From positions 2,311,501-2,375,500 of the forward strand of contig CM051030.1 in the NCBI GenBank assembly GCA_027627225.1: a DNA stretch of 64,000 nucleotides, written 5' to 3'. Made by a program: the position numbers and the translations under genes. Below are positions 35,308-46,330 of the stretch, piece by piece (positions within the stretch are counted from its first letter, which is position 1; every line of letters begins with the position of its first letter). The notes under the pieces are model-generated. The model was not told the DNA's origin. It ran no database searches and saw only the letters and a program-made list of their open reading frames with translations. The DNA comes from Congeria kusceri. Taxonomy: Eukaryota; Mollusca; Bivalvia; Myida; Dreissenidae.

Positions 35308-38300
35308 TTACATATCAAAATATGTGAAGTCAGTGAGGTCATCCTCGAACACTACGTCTCTGTTGTCACCTTCGACTGACACTCCTTCAGTTGTTTCTTG
35401 GGCGCCGGACACTCCAGCTTGCTGGATCGCTTGCTTCTTTTTTTCTTTTCTTCTGAGACGTTCGTTGATCCGCCCAACGACGGCCGCCCATCCCGTCGCG
35501 GATCTTGCCTCGCTGTAAAAAAACTTGGTCAAGTTTTCCATGTACGCCTTTCGGGTGGTGTCCAACGGCTGCTTCCCTGCCGCCCATGCCAGTTGTATAG
35601 AAATCGCATCTTGTCGGCCCCAAATAACTCTGGGAACACATGTGGCATGAGGAGGCAGGTGAAGTGCGCCTCGTTGTTGGCCTCTCTGTTTATGGCTGCC
35701 ACGGTGACCTTGCTGACGAGGTTTCCTTCTGGCGCCTCGATGTTGTCACCGTTGTTTATTGGCTCCAGTGGCGGACGTCGCTGCTGGCCAATCACACATT
35801 CCAGGCGTTCTTGCCGAGCCTCCATGGCAGTGAGGCGCTTGCTCATCGTTACTACAGAGCGGTCCATGGTACTTAGTATCGTCGTCTGCTCCTTCATACA
35901 CTCTTCCATCCGGTTGAGCAGTACCAGTACGTGAGAAAGTCCACTCGGTTCTGTCGGTGTGGCAACCCTCCTGACCGGGGTACTCGTGGGTGGTTTCCTG
36001 TGGAGAGGCGAATTCCATTCTGCTGTGGCGGCTGGTCTTTCGGTGGTGGGTGTCGCAGCTGGTCTTTTGGTGGCGGGTGTGGCGGCTGGTCTTTCGGTGG
36101 CGGTTGTGGCGGCTGGTCTTTCGGTGGCGGGTGTGGCGGCTGGTCTTTCGGTGGCAGGTGTGCGGCTGGTCTTTCGGTGGCGGGTGTGGCGGCTGGTTCG
36201 GTGGCGGGTGTGGCGGCTGGTCGTTCCAGGGTGGCTGTGGCACGTTGTGAATGGTCGTTTCGGTCGTCTTCCCTTGATGGAGACCCAACGGAAACAACTT
36301 TCGCCTTTTTTTTAATCACGACCTTGGTGTTGGCCGGCTCCTTGGCCTTCAATTTCTTCTTCGGGGCTGACGAGGCCGCATCGATCTTGACCTGCATTTC
36401 AATTTCTCCATGTCTTTCTTTTGTCCCCGAGCAAGAACAGTTGCTTGCGCAACTTGCTTGGCACTTCCCCACCAAACATTGTAGTCCTGATCGATCTCAA
36501 TCTGTATAATAATAATAATAATAATAATCCCTTTATTTTCCTTTGTTTATCTTATTGAGTATCTCACTAGACAACACATCGATACAAAGTGATACTGATG
36601 ATGATGGTGGTGATAGCAATGGTGATGATGATGATGACCGAGACCAAGGTGGTGGAAGTGAAATTGAAAAAGACCCAGCTAATTAGCATGACTGAAATAA
36701 TGTTACAAGATCAATTATACCAAGGTACGTTGTGTATTTTATTATTATATACCTTACAATAAATGGTAACAAATTTATACAGGAAAAATTGCAATAACCT
36801 TTAGCTATCGTGCCAATAGAGGGAGTTCCGGTTATTAGCAGGAGTGCATATAACTCGAAAAAATTTACGTGCGCGTAAAGACTCAATCTCTTATTTTCAT
36901 ATTTATTTTATACCAAACTAAATGGCATTGTTTATAAAATCTATTTTTAAAATGAGACTGCTTTAAAAAAATCACATTAGAAGTTGAAATGTTATATAAG
37001 CAAGAATCCCAACATTTCCAATAGTATATTATATAAATAACACATGGCTGAGAGGGTAACAACAGGTTACTGCCTGGTCTTGTTTATGAATGCCGTAGTA
37101 CCAATATGCGTGATTTGTTTTATCAGTCAATATAAATAAAGGTATATTCTGACATCAAACAAGTTTATGTTTCGTCATAAAACTGACACTTGGAATGTTT
37201 GTATTTCATGTCATATGCCGCATCCAATGTTGGCATTATACAGGTTAATTTATACCAGATATACGTGTCATCAACTTGGCATTAAACATGACACTTCTAT
37301 TCGCCTATATACAGATTTTCCCCCACAATTCTGTACATACGTTCGCGTATTACTTTGTAAAATGGGGAAACTTGATCTTAAATCAAAACTTGAAATGATA
37401 TCTTTGTACAGAAGTGGGAACTCAACTAAGCATATTATTTCAACCCGAGGATGTAAAGGTGTAGTTACTTCCCGGAATCAGGTGAATTACTGGATTAGAT
37501 GGTACGAAAGTGGACGCTTTTCATATGGTGAAATTAACGAACGTCATGATACGGGAGCACCTAAGAAGTTGTTCCAATGTGACATTGATTTAATCAGAGA
37601 AACATTAAGCCATGATCCTAATGTTAGTAGTACGGACATTCATAAAAAGTTGGCTGAAGAAGGAGCGGCATTCAGTCTGTCGACTACAAAACACGCCATT
37701 AAGCTCGCTGGGTTTACAAGTGCAACTCCTAGGTATGCACAGCTAGTAAGCGAAGCGAACAAGGTTGTAAGAAAAGCTTTCTGTGAAGAGTCTTCTTGAG
37801 GTTAATGACACATTCGACAACGTTATCTTCACAGACGAATCTTCCATTCAGTTACATTCCAACAAACGGACGTCCTACAGGCCTATACAGTCGGTAAATA
37901 AGTGCATGCCCAAGCCAAAACACCCACTGAAGTTACATGTTTGGGCAGGGACAAGTCGACGTGGACCAACGAAAATTACCATTTTTGAAGGCATTATGGA
38001 CTCAGAATTTTATACCAATTCAATCTTAGGTGATAACTTAGTGCCTTTTATTCGCTCTACATTCCCCATATCACACAGGTTTCAACAGGATAATGATCCA
38101 AAACATCGTTCGCGAATGGCTAGGGATTTCATGGAAAGAAATGGAATTAACAACCCGAAATGGCCAGCACAGAGTCCGGACTTGAATCCAATCGAGATGG
38201 TTTGGAATCAGCTTAAGTCACATGTGTCAAAAAATGAACCCAGAAGTAAGGATGAACTGGTAATGGCCATTGAATCTTTCTGGAAACTCCACATGACTGC

Positions 38301-41045
38301 AGATCAGTGCAACCTGTACATACACCACATTTGCATTAAAATGAACGGCAGTGCAACTGGTGATACGCCTAATAGAATATTCAGACAAGAGTCCAACGGA
38401 AAATCGATAAAGTTCTTTCAAAATCTACTGGACAATGATGAGGATACTCGTGCAAAAGCTACACTCCTCATTATCTAGTTAATCGGATTTACTAAAATGT
38501 GGACGCCAAGTCTCGTCATAGAACTGCATTAAGTTGTTTGCTACTAGTAGTATTGTGCATTTTAACTGAACCACTGCAGTACATTACATATTTAACCAAA
38601 ATTATTACATGCTTATTGAATGAGCGCATACATATACATTCCTTTATTGACTTTGTAATCATGTATAATAAGTTTACTGTATTTATTAAAATATTGAATT
38701 TTGATTGTTGTTATTTTCTTCACACAATTTACACATGTAGCTTATAATATATATATGTCATACTGTAGGAACAAGGACTGTAGAAACAACGTCCATATAC
38801 ATTGCAGGAAACATAATTATGCTCAGGTTTGCGATTTTGATTATGCATTAGCGGCACGATAAACTTGGACGTAAATGAAAAACTAAACATGCAATTCAAT
38901 AGCACAGAATTTACCGTTTAAACAATATTTATACTTTGTCAACATCAAAAATTGACACCTTTCATGCACATTAAGTCTGGCATTATACATGTATATTCTG
39001 GTCCATAAAATTATAACATGCAAACTCCATATGGTATTAGTTTATTAACACAGCTTACCATGTGTTTGTTTTACGTTAACTTGTAATTTAAAATGAGACT
39101 TTACTTCGTATACATTCTTAAAATTTGAAAACTGCTCTTTAGTGCACAGTGCTATATCGAGCATTATTCTGATCTATACAATAAAAATGCAGACACCATC
39201 TAATCGCTGTAGTCAGTAACTTGTTCGTTTACTAAAATAATAACTCGCACACCGTTGTATAAAAAGTTTAAATAAGTGTTACGTCGTACACATTCATACA
39301 TATTACAACAGCCACTTAAGTCTTGTTGTTTGTGTCACTAGATTAATAACGTCATAACTTGTTTGAAATCAAATATATCTACACTCATGGGCACTTTCAA
39401 CTGTAACCTTTTTTAAAGTGAATTGAATTAAAAAATGACGATTGCATGGGTTTCAAATGTTGCGTCGCCACATCGTAACATATTTCAATAAATGTATATT
39501 AAATCTAATGCTTCATTGAATAGTTATATTTCCTCGTGCTATAAGGGGTCAAAAAAGAAATTCGACGCATTCATAATCAAAGGATACTACAACCAACCAA
39601 AAAATTAAAATCAACTAACAATGCCTAAAACAAAACGCACGTGCGCAATTGGTATATGTATGTTAGAAACCAGCGTTCCAAGTACTTAAAAACATCGAAG
39701 CGTAATATGTTATTATTATTCTTGAAACGTTTGGAGAAATTCGGATTATAAATAGTGAATTTGTAGCGGATTAAGCAAAGGTCTAGTTATTCGGATTATA
39801 TATAGTAAATTTGTAGCAGATTAAGCAAAGGTCTAGTTATTCCGATTATATATATCGTAAATTTGTAGCGGATTAAGCAAAGGTCTAGTTATTCAGATTA
39901 TATATATAGTAAATTTGTAGCGGATTAAGCAAAGGTCTAGTTATTCGGATTATATATATAGTAAATTTGTAGCGGATTAAGCAAAGGTCTAGTTATTCAG
40001 ATTATATATATAGTAAATTTGTAGCGGATTAAGCAAAGGTCTAGTTATTCGGATTATATATAGTAAATTTGTAGCGGATTAAGCAAAGGTCAAGTTATTC
40101 GGATTATATATAGTATATTTGTAGCGGATTAAGCAAAGGTCTAGTTATTCAGATTATATATATAGTAAATTTGTAGCGGATTAAGCAAAGGTCTAGTTAT
40201 TCAGATTATATATATAGTAAATTTGTAGCGGATTAAGCAAAGGTCTAGTTATTCAGATTATATATATAGTAAATTTGTAGCGGATTAAGCAAAGGTCTAG
40301 TTATTCGGATTATATATATAGTAAATTTGTAGCGGATTAAGCAAAGGTCTAGTTATTCGGATTATATATAGTAAATTTGTAGCGGATTAAGCAAAGGTCA
40401 AGTTATTCGGATTATATATAGTATATTTGTAGCGGATTAAGCAAAGGTCTAGTTATTCAGATTATATATATAGTAAATTTGTAGCGGATTAAGCAAAGGT
40501 CTAGTTATTCAGATTATATATATAGTAAATTTGTAGCGGATTAAGCAAAGGTCTAGTTATTCAGATTATATATATAGTAAATTTGTAGCGGATTAAGCAA
40601 AGGTCTAGTTATTCGGATTATATATATAGTAAATTTGTAGCGGATTAAGCAAAGGTCTAGTTATTCGGATTATATATAGTAAATTTGTAGCGGATTAAGC
40701 AAAGGTCAAGTTATTCGGATTATATATAGTATATTTGTAGCGGAGTAAGCAAAGGTCTAGTTATTCGGATTATATATAGTAAATTTGTAGCGGATTAAGC
40801 AAAGGTCTAGTTAAAAGTGCCTTCCGGCGCATACAATCAAAATTTGCCAAATTCCATATATTTGCTATTTAAGATCAGTTGTTTCTTTTACTAAATTAAT
40901 CATGTATGTCAATGCAAGGTAAAATGAGCCTTACTTCGCCGGCATGCATTATGTTGTCTCTGGATCGAACCTGGAACTTCTTGTCCTCCAAGAACTGCAC
41001 AAGGAAGAACAACGTCTCCGTTGCCAGCAGCTGTCGCAGAGTCAT
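35308..41045 (-). CDS. BEN-domain protein gene, two exons, with three single-base frame breaks
   Basis: Exon 1 is 41045-40935 (37 codons, start 'gcaagATGact', donor GAA/GTAAGG). Exon 2 is 36501-35308 (acceptor TATACAG/ATTGAG, phase 0). Exon 1 encodes F-F-L-V-Q-F-L-E-D-K-K and exon 2 opens I-E-I-D-Q-D-Y-N-V-W-W. Next come a lysine-rich stretch, a 9-residue A/T/P/E/R repeat, a short helical segment, and a C-terminal BEN domain (from about V-T-V-A-A-I-N to W-A-A-V-V-G-R-I-N-E-R-L-R). BEN domains bind DNA or proteins in chromatin and transcription control. Exon 2 has 1,194 nt. It reads as one frame only if single bases are missing near 36397, 36161 and 35576, and with three bases added the length becomes 399 codons exactly. 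No stop codon interrupts the corrected reading. Recent decay and assembly indels are both possible, since two of the three sites are homopolymers. Total length would be about 435 aa. Confidence 0.65.
36036..36234 (-). repeat. 27-bp tandem repeat inside exon 2 of the BEN gene
   Basis: About seven copies of 'ggctggtctttcggtggcgg' followed by gtgtggc (27 bp) lie here. On the minus strand they encode a 9-residue A-A-T-P-A-T-E-R-P repeat. One unit lacks a codon (24 bp), and one lacks a single base at about 36161, which throws the downstream frame off. Long open frames on the plus strand here are shadows of this array. Confidence 0.85.
36502..36528. repeat. (AAT)n microsatellite forming the splice-acceptor tract
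   Basis: About eight ATT triplets on the minus strand run directly into TATACAG, the acceptor of BEN exon 2, so the pyrimidine tract is made of the microsatellite. A GAT-rich repeat follows at about 36595-36640. Confidence 0.75.
37362..38478 (+). pseudogene. Tc1/mariner transposase, frameshifted (DD34E)
   Basis: The ATG at 37362 opens a frame with an N-terminal helix-turn-helix-like region (L-K-S-K-L-E-M-I-S-L-Y, then N-Q-V-N-Y-W-I-R-W-Y). This frame ends in a stop at 37799. The frame from 37783 continues the same protein (L-L-E-V-N-D-T-F-D-N-V) through the catalytic motifs FTDES, QQDNDPKH and SPDLNPIE, with 34 residues between the second D and the E. A one-base insertion near 37786 explains the break, and the rest is intact to the stop at 38478. 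All three catalytic residues are present. It lies in the intron of the BEN gene, antisense to it. I could not find convincing terminal inverted repeats, so the element edges are open. The copy is inactive as read unless the insertion is an assembly error. Confidence 0.92.
38479..39737. other. Intron sequence of the BEN gene, partly Tc1 flank
   Basis: AT-rich sequence with no gene. The first few hundred bases may be the 3' part of the Tc1-type element. From about 39100 onward nothing can be assigned. Confidence 0.35.
39738..40814 (+). repeat. 50/52-bp satellite array with 308-bp higher-order period
   Basis: About 21 head-to-tail monomers read 'tagtaaatttgtagcggatt' then aagcaaaggtctagttattc plus a TA-rich piece. 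Monomers are 50 or 52 bp depending on one TA. The diagnostic variant 'ggtcaagttattc' occurs at about 40091, 40399 and 40707, exactly 308 bp apart. This equals four 52-bp plus two 50-bp monomers in the same order. The array lies in the BEN-gene intron, ending about 120 bp from the exon 1 donor. Confidence 0.95.
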
Positions 41046-41989
41046 CTTGCACACTGTACACAAATAATCCTCACAACACACAAATATATCCTAAACTATA
41101 AATAACAACAAATACTTGTATTAAATATATTTAGGTATAATTCACAGGTAACTGCTATATATGCAAATCTATATAGAGTCAATTCCAATATGACAGTATA
41201 TACATGAGCAAAACAAAACGAGTATATATAGGCATGTTCAAACAATGTGTTATAATTAGGAGATAATTGGCACCACGTCAATTAACAAAACAACATTCAA
41301 AGTTATTGGTACAATCAAATCTTGGTTCTTGATGTGGCTTCAAACTGCTAATTATCTCAACTCAAACATGGCAGCAAAAACAACACGTAATTATGAATCC
41401 ACCAGGTGCGGGATCCTAAGCTAGGTGCGAAAACGGCTTCCTTGCGTCCTCGGCGTCTAAAAAGACAAGCAAACATATGTCAATAAAAAAATCCATCAGG
41501 TGTGAAATACACAAAATGGAGGCTATTAAAATTAGACACACCTATTATATGTACTGCTATAAACATTGTAAATTGTTTCATGCAATAAACTTGACTTAAA
41601 ATAAAACGCTTGAACTTGAACTTAATACTAATTCGGAACAAAGAACCTAGGCCTAGTAACTAAGTGACTATTAGCAGTCGGTGTCGAAAATCCATAATAA
41701 TTTTACGTCACATAAATTTACCAAATAATGAACACTTATAACAATACAATAATTGTGAACCGGTGCCAAAATCAAAATATTTTCGTATCACATAATTTTA
41801 CCAAATAAAATAATCATATCACAATAACTACAACAATATAAAAAATGTAAATTTTATGCATTCAGTTGGGAATGTCATAAAAACGGGTTCAAATCGAATT
41901 ACGGCCAGTTTTACATATACTGTATTTTGAAAACAACAACACAGTAAAATTAATTAATTGTTTCGGTATATAATTGAATAATTTAACAA
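41046..41989. other. Upstream region of the BEN gene
   Basis: AT-rich, with tatatatag-like stretches at 41155-41235 on the upstream side of exon 1 but no clear core promoter. Sequence around 41395-41460 is more GC-rich ('gaaaacggcttccttgcgtc') and could be a 5' exon or promoter. This cannot be decided from sequence alone. Confidence 0.35.
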
Positions 41990-42167
41990 CATGATACGCG
42001 GGGTGCCTCGGCAACATGCCGCGGAAAACCGAAGCGGAGTGCCTCGGCGAACCGATGCGGAGTGCCTCAGCGAACCGATGCGGAGTGATTCGGCGAACAG
42101 AACCCGGCTACGATGGTCGATGCCGAGTCGACACCGCTTAGACTCGCTGTCACCAAACTCCGCGGAT
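41990..42167. repeat. CpG-rich subterminal repeats, right end of the BEN-carrying element
   Basis: Three to four copies of a 23-bp unit like 'cgaaccgatgcggagtgcct' then cgg lie next to the right TIR. The reverse complement of this unit (gccgaggcactccgcatcg) is found once at 34439-34457 beside the left TIR. Confidence 0.75.
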
Positions 42168-42201
42168 CGAGGGATTTGTTGGTTTTGCGTGAGCTGTACT
42201 G

Positions 42202-42494
42202 TATATATATATAAGATATAAGATACATGCGTTTATTTCAAACACAAACATCATTTCCTAGATATTCTCATGCACAGTATTGTATATTTCGTTTAAAAAA
42301 CATTTTGATGCAAAAAGTTTACCCCGTGATTCGAACCCTAGTCGATTGGTTGATAGGTAGACACACATACAACTACACAATCTGTCCTTGCTTAAACCTA
42401 GTGGTAACGAAAGCTACATTCAATTGTATCTATAACTGAATCTAAAATAAGTAATACAAACATCCAAATATACACGAACACACTTCAAAGTTTT
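42202..42494. other. Unassigned
   Basis: No gene or shared repeat seen. Confidence 0.3.
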
Positions 42495-43452
42495 CCCGCT
42501 ATAGTTTCCAACAAGATTGTCAAAGTTGACTATACAGCTATATACGGTCACACTTCCCCACCCTCTGACGCCATGTTTTACAAAAAATCAAAATGATCTG
42601 AAGGAATTTGGTAAAGGGTCACCCAAGAAACATTTCTGTGAAATTATTTCGAAATTCAAACAGTTGTTTCCTGAAAAGAATATTGTCAAAGTTGCAATAC
42701 AGCCATATATGGTCAAATTTCTAAACTCCGTAGTGGTCATGTTTTTTTAACAAGTCAACATGACTTTAAAATGATTTGGTAGAGGGTCACCTAAGAAACA
42801 TTTCTGTGAAATTATTTTGAAACCCAAAACGTGGTTTCAGGCAAGAAGACTGTGAAAGTTGCCTATCTGACAATATACGGTTGAAATTCCCCACCCCTGT
42901 CAGCCATGGTTTTTAATGCATCAAAATTATTTGCGGGAATTTGGTAGAAGGGAACCCAAGAAACATTCTGTGAAATTATTTTAAAATCCAGCATGTGGTT
43001 TTTGACAAGAAGATTGTCAAAGTTGCCTATACAACCATATATTGGAAAACTTTCACACACCCCAGTGGCCATGTTTTTTTAACAAAACCAAGTTATTTGA
43101 AGGAATTTTGTGGGGTGTCACCAAGTAACATTTCGGTGGAATTTCTTTAAAATCCAGCGAGTGGTTTCTGACAAGAGGATTTTTTACGTTTGTTATTTTT
43201 CAAAGCTATTGGTTATCATGGCAACCAGAGTTGTACAGATCTTCCACCGAATTTGTAGGAATATGATAAAGGACCACCCCAGGAACATTCCTGCCAAGTT
43301 TGTTAAAATCCACCAAGTGGTTTCAGAGAAGTTGTTTGAAGTAAATTGACCACATGACAAACAAAGGACGCCTGATAATGGACAGAGATTGACCACAATA
43401 GCTCACATCCTGAGCACTTTGTGATTAGGTGAAAAGTGCTCAGGTGAGCTAA
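42495..43452 (+). repeat. Minisatellite element, family F
   Basis: Five to six units of about 150 bp share 'gaaggaatttggtagagggt', 'cacccaagaaacatttctgt', 'gaaattatttcgaaatc', 'gtggtttctgacaagaaga' and 'ttgtcaaagttgcctatac'. The 3' cap is 'gtgctcaggtgagctaaaat'. The 5' cap is unclear. Confidence 0.8.
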
Positions 43453-43913
43453 AATGTCACCCTGGCCAATACTAACAAAAATTCCATTTAAACATTTTGA
43501 CATTGTTTTTAGACAGATCATATTCTACTAATGTTTTTCAAACTTCATTACTTTTTGTTGTACCATAAAACGCTTCAATGGCACGTTATTTCTGCTTAAG
43601 TTGTTCACATTGTGTTCAACTGAAAGGGTCAGAGTAGCACTGGTTTCATTGTGCCAAAGAGATATTAAAGAACAATGTATTAATGGATCTGTGGGTAAGC
43701 TTCAGTGAGTTTAGGATTGCTTTTTCATGCTAATTTATTTTCCTCTCATATTCTGATTTAATGTTGTAATCATTAGCTGGAGATATGAAATGATTTGCAC
43801 CTGACTTTCTAAACCTGTGGTTTGCTTTGAGCATTCTACTTTACATTCTACCAATTTTGATACCTAGAAATAAACTTCAAATTATAGGCAGTTTGAACAA
43901 AAAAATGCACAAA
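43453..43913 (+). repeat. Long dispersed repeat, copy near 43.6 kb
   Basis: 'gacattgtttttagacagat', 'ggtcagagtagcactggttt', 'gtgccaaagagatattaaag' and 'agctggagatatgaaa' line up with 48720-49600 and, less well, with 30756 and 45856. Confidence 0.65.
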
Positions 43914-45165
43914 TGCAAGATTAGAACAAGAAACTTGGAAATTCCACACAAAAAACAATTTTTTCTAATGAAATGCATAAAAGTCAGCACAATAATGAAA
44001 GAAAGTTCTGGGTGCCATATGCATTCCTAAGCGAGGTCTCGTTATAAGGTATCTATGTATAAAGTTTCATTAAAATATCGCAATGTGTTTTCAAATTATT
44101 GAGCAGAGACCGTTATTGTATTTTTAGTAACATTGACCTTGACCTTGATCTCACCCACCCCATATGCAATCCCAAGTGTGGTCTAGATACAAGGTATCGA
44201 TGTTTTTCAGTTCCATTCAAATATCTTGATGCATTATAAAGTTACTGAGCGGACACCATTTTTCTATTTTTAGTAATGGAGACTTTGACCCCACCCACCC
44301 CATATGCAATCCCAAGCAAAGTCTCTATATAAGGTATATCATATGTATGAAGTTTCATTAAAATATCTCAATGCATCCTCAAGTTATTGAGTGGAATCCA
44401 TTTTTCTATTTTTAGTAAAGGTGACCTTGACCTTGACCCCACCTACCCCATATGCAATCCCAAGCGAGGTCTCAATATAAGGTATCTATGTATGAAGTTT
44501 CATTATAATATCTCGATGCCTTCTCAAGTTATTGAGCGCTATTTTTAATAACGGTGACCTTGACCCCAACCACCCCATATGCAATCCCAAGCGAGGTCTC
44601 GATATAAGGTATCTATGTATGAAGTTTCATTAAATATCACGATGCATTCTCAAGTTATTGAGCGAAAACTGTTTTTCTATATTTAGGAATGGTGACCTTG
44701 ACCATGACCCCACCCAACCCATATGCAATCACTAGCGAGGTCTCAATATAAGGTATATTTTAATGAAGTTTCATTAAAATCTATCAATCCGTTCTCGAGT
44801 TAGAGAGCGGAAACGAAAAGTTGACACAGCCACACCGCCTACACACTCGCCCACCTGCCTGCCTAACGACATACCCCAATCTAATAACCAAAATTTTTCT
44901 TCGAAAAATTTGGCTAATAAAATGAACCAATAACCAACACCATTCAGTACACAGAGGCATCAGAAACCGAATATCTGGAATATAAACGCATTTTTCATCT
45001 TTACGATCACTTACACATAGTGGTTTCTTAGCTGTGAAAGTTAGAATGAAATCTGCCAAGCAGTTAAAGAGGAGTAGAGTACACACAATTTTGGGATGTA
45101 CTGACAGACAGACAGATAGACAAGTGCAATGCTTAATGCTTCCCACTTTGTGGGGACATAAATAC
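43914..45165 (+). repeat. Minisatellite element, family C core, further copy
   Basis: It starts near 'aacaagaaacttggaaattc'. Six units share 'gcgaggtctcgatataaggt', 'atctatgtatgaagtttcat', 'ttattgagcg' and 'gaccttgaccccaaccaccc'. The tail carries 'acagacagacagatagacaa' and 'cttcccactttgtggggaca'. The end cap is a variant of the gggggcata type. Confidence 0.8.
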
Positions 45166-45855
45166 AGTCCAACCTAGTCATCCTGGCAAATTTGATTTCA
45201 ACATTTCACATTACATGCTAGTTAACAAGTCAATCTGCAAAGAGTCATGCAGAATAATCGCTAAAGCGTGGGAGCATTGATTGTGCTTTGTAGTTGACTC
45301 AGTCAAAAGTAGGTCATGCGCTGCATGCTCTCGATTTTCCATACTACAGTTTAAAATAAATACATTGCATCAATTTGTTGTCAAAATATTCAGACTAAGA
45401 ATCTGTAACAAGAAGTAACACTGACACAATAACTCAAAAATAACTGATGTAGCGCATTCATTAAGTGGTCTTATTCTAGGACACCCAGGTGAATATTTCT
45501 TTTATATTCAAGTAAACAACGAAAATAAGGGTGTTATTAACTTGACCTAACATTTTTTATAAATTGACTTTTTAGAAACTGTTTTTGTAATAAATCACAT
45601 AATTTAAACGTCATATAATACACATCACATATTATCTTAAATAATTAATTAAGGTAAGAAAACATTTCAGGTTTAGATTAACTGATTCGTAGCCTGCAAA
45701 GAAAAGAAGTAGTTTTCCGCGATACCTTTTTTGGAAATAACTCTCTCAAAAGACCCTTGACTTCCACCAACAGTCCAAAAACACATTAACTTGACCCAAT
45801 TATAAACCAGTACATTTTTTATCAAATGCATTTATTCATAACTTGTAGGTATTTT
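45166..45855. other. Unassigned AT-rich stretch
   Basis: Nothing identified. It is distantly like 31340-31900 in a few short words only. Confidence 0.3.
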
Positions 45856-46330
45856 AAATTTCACAAAACAATCCAGAAGGTATTACAAATCTTTTATCTA
45901 GCTTGGCATGACCATTTGCTCAAAGAAATTCACTGGGGAGGGGTATCCCATTTGTCAAGCTATTTGCAATATTCATGTGTTTAGTCATTTGGTTTCAAAC
46001 TCGTTATAATAATTTGTTGGACCATAGACAGTTTTTAAGGCGTATAATTTCTCCCAAAGTTTTTGCTTTGTTTTCCGCTGAAAGGGTCAAAGCAACACTG
46101 ATTACTTTGTATCAAAGATCTATTAAAAAACAATGTGTTTAAGGATTTATGATTGTGGGGATTGTATGTTAACAATTGTTTTACATTTCTGTAAAAAAAA
46201 AACTGTAGTCATTCGCAAGAGATATGATACTATTTTCACCTCAATTTCTGAAATGGTGGTTATATACACCAATCAAGATAAGAATAAAATGGATTATTAA
46301 CCAAAACAATCAGGACAGACAATGGAATTT
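45856..46330 (+). repeat. Long dispersed repeat, copy near 46 kb
   Basis: Close partner of 30756-31340, in the same orientation. Confidence 0.7.

Larger units (their letters stand above)
34333..42201 (-). mobile_element. Candidate 7.87-kb TIR element carrying a BEN-domain gene
   Basis: Perfect 34-bp inverted repeats lie at 34333-34366 and 42168-42201 (cagtacagctcacgcaaaac at the outer edge), each with TA directly outside. Inside each TIR is a CpG-rich stretch (34367-34515 and 41990-42167). These share motifs such as gccgaggcactcsgcatcg and ttccgcgg in opposite orientation, as expected for subterminal repeats of one transposon. Neither end has a second TIR nearby, which argues against two separate MITEs. 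The interior holds the BEN-domain gene on the minus strand, with a nested Tc1-type copy and a satellite in its intron. No transposase for the outer element is visible, so it would be non-autonomous. Alternatively, a host BEN gene was flanked by two solo ends by chance. Confidence 0.55.

Noticed and set aside
35398..36509. Long plus-strand open frames rich in G-W-S-F-G-G repeats
   Set aside because: They are antisense readings of the 27-bp repeat and BEN exon. The minus strand explains splice sites, domain and length.
39738..40814. CRISPR-like array
   Set aside because: Monomers are contiguous without unique spacers, and the context is eukaryotic, so this is a satellite.
42168..42201. Harbinger-type TWA target duplication for the BEN-carrying element
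   Set aside because: The flanks are TTA on the left and TAT on the right. Only the TA dinucleotide is shared.
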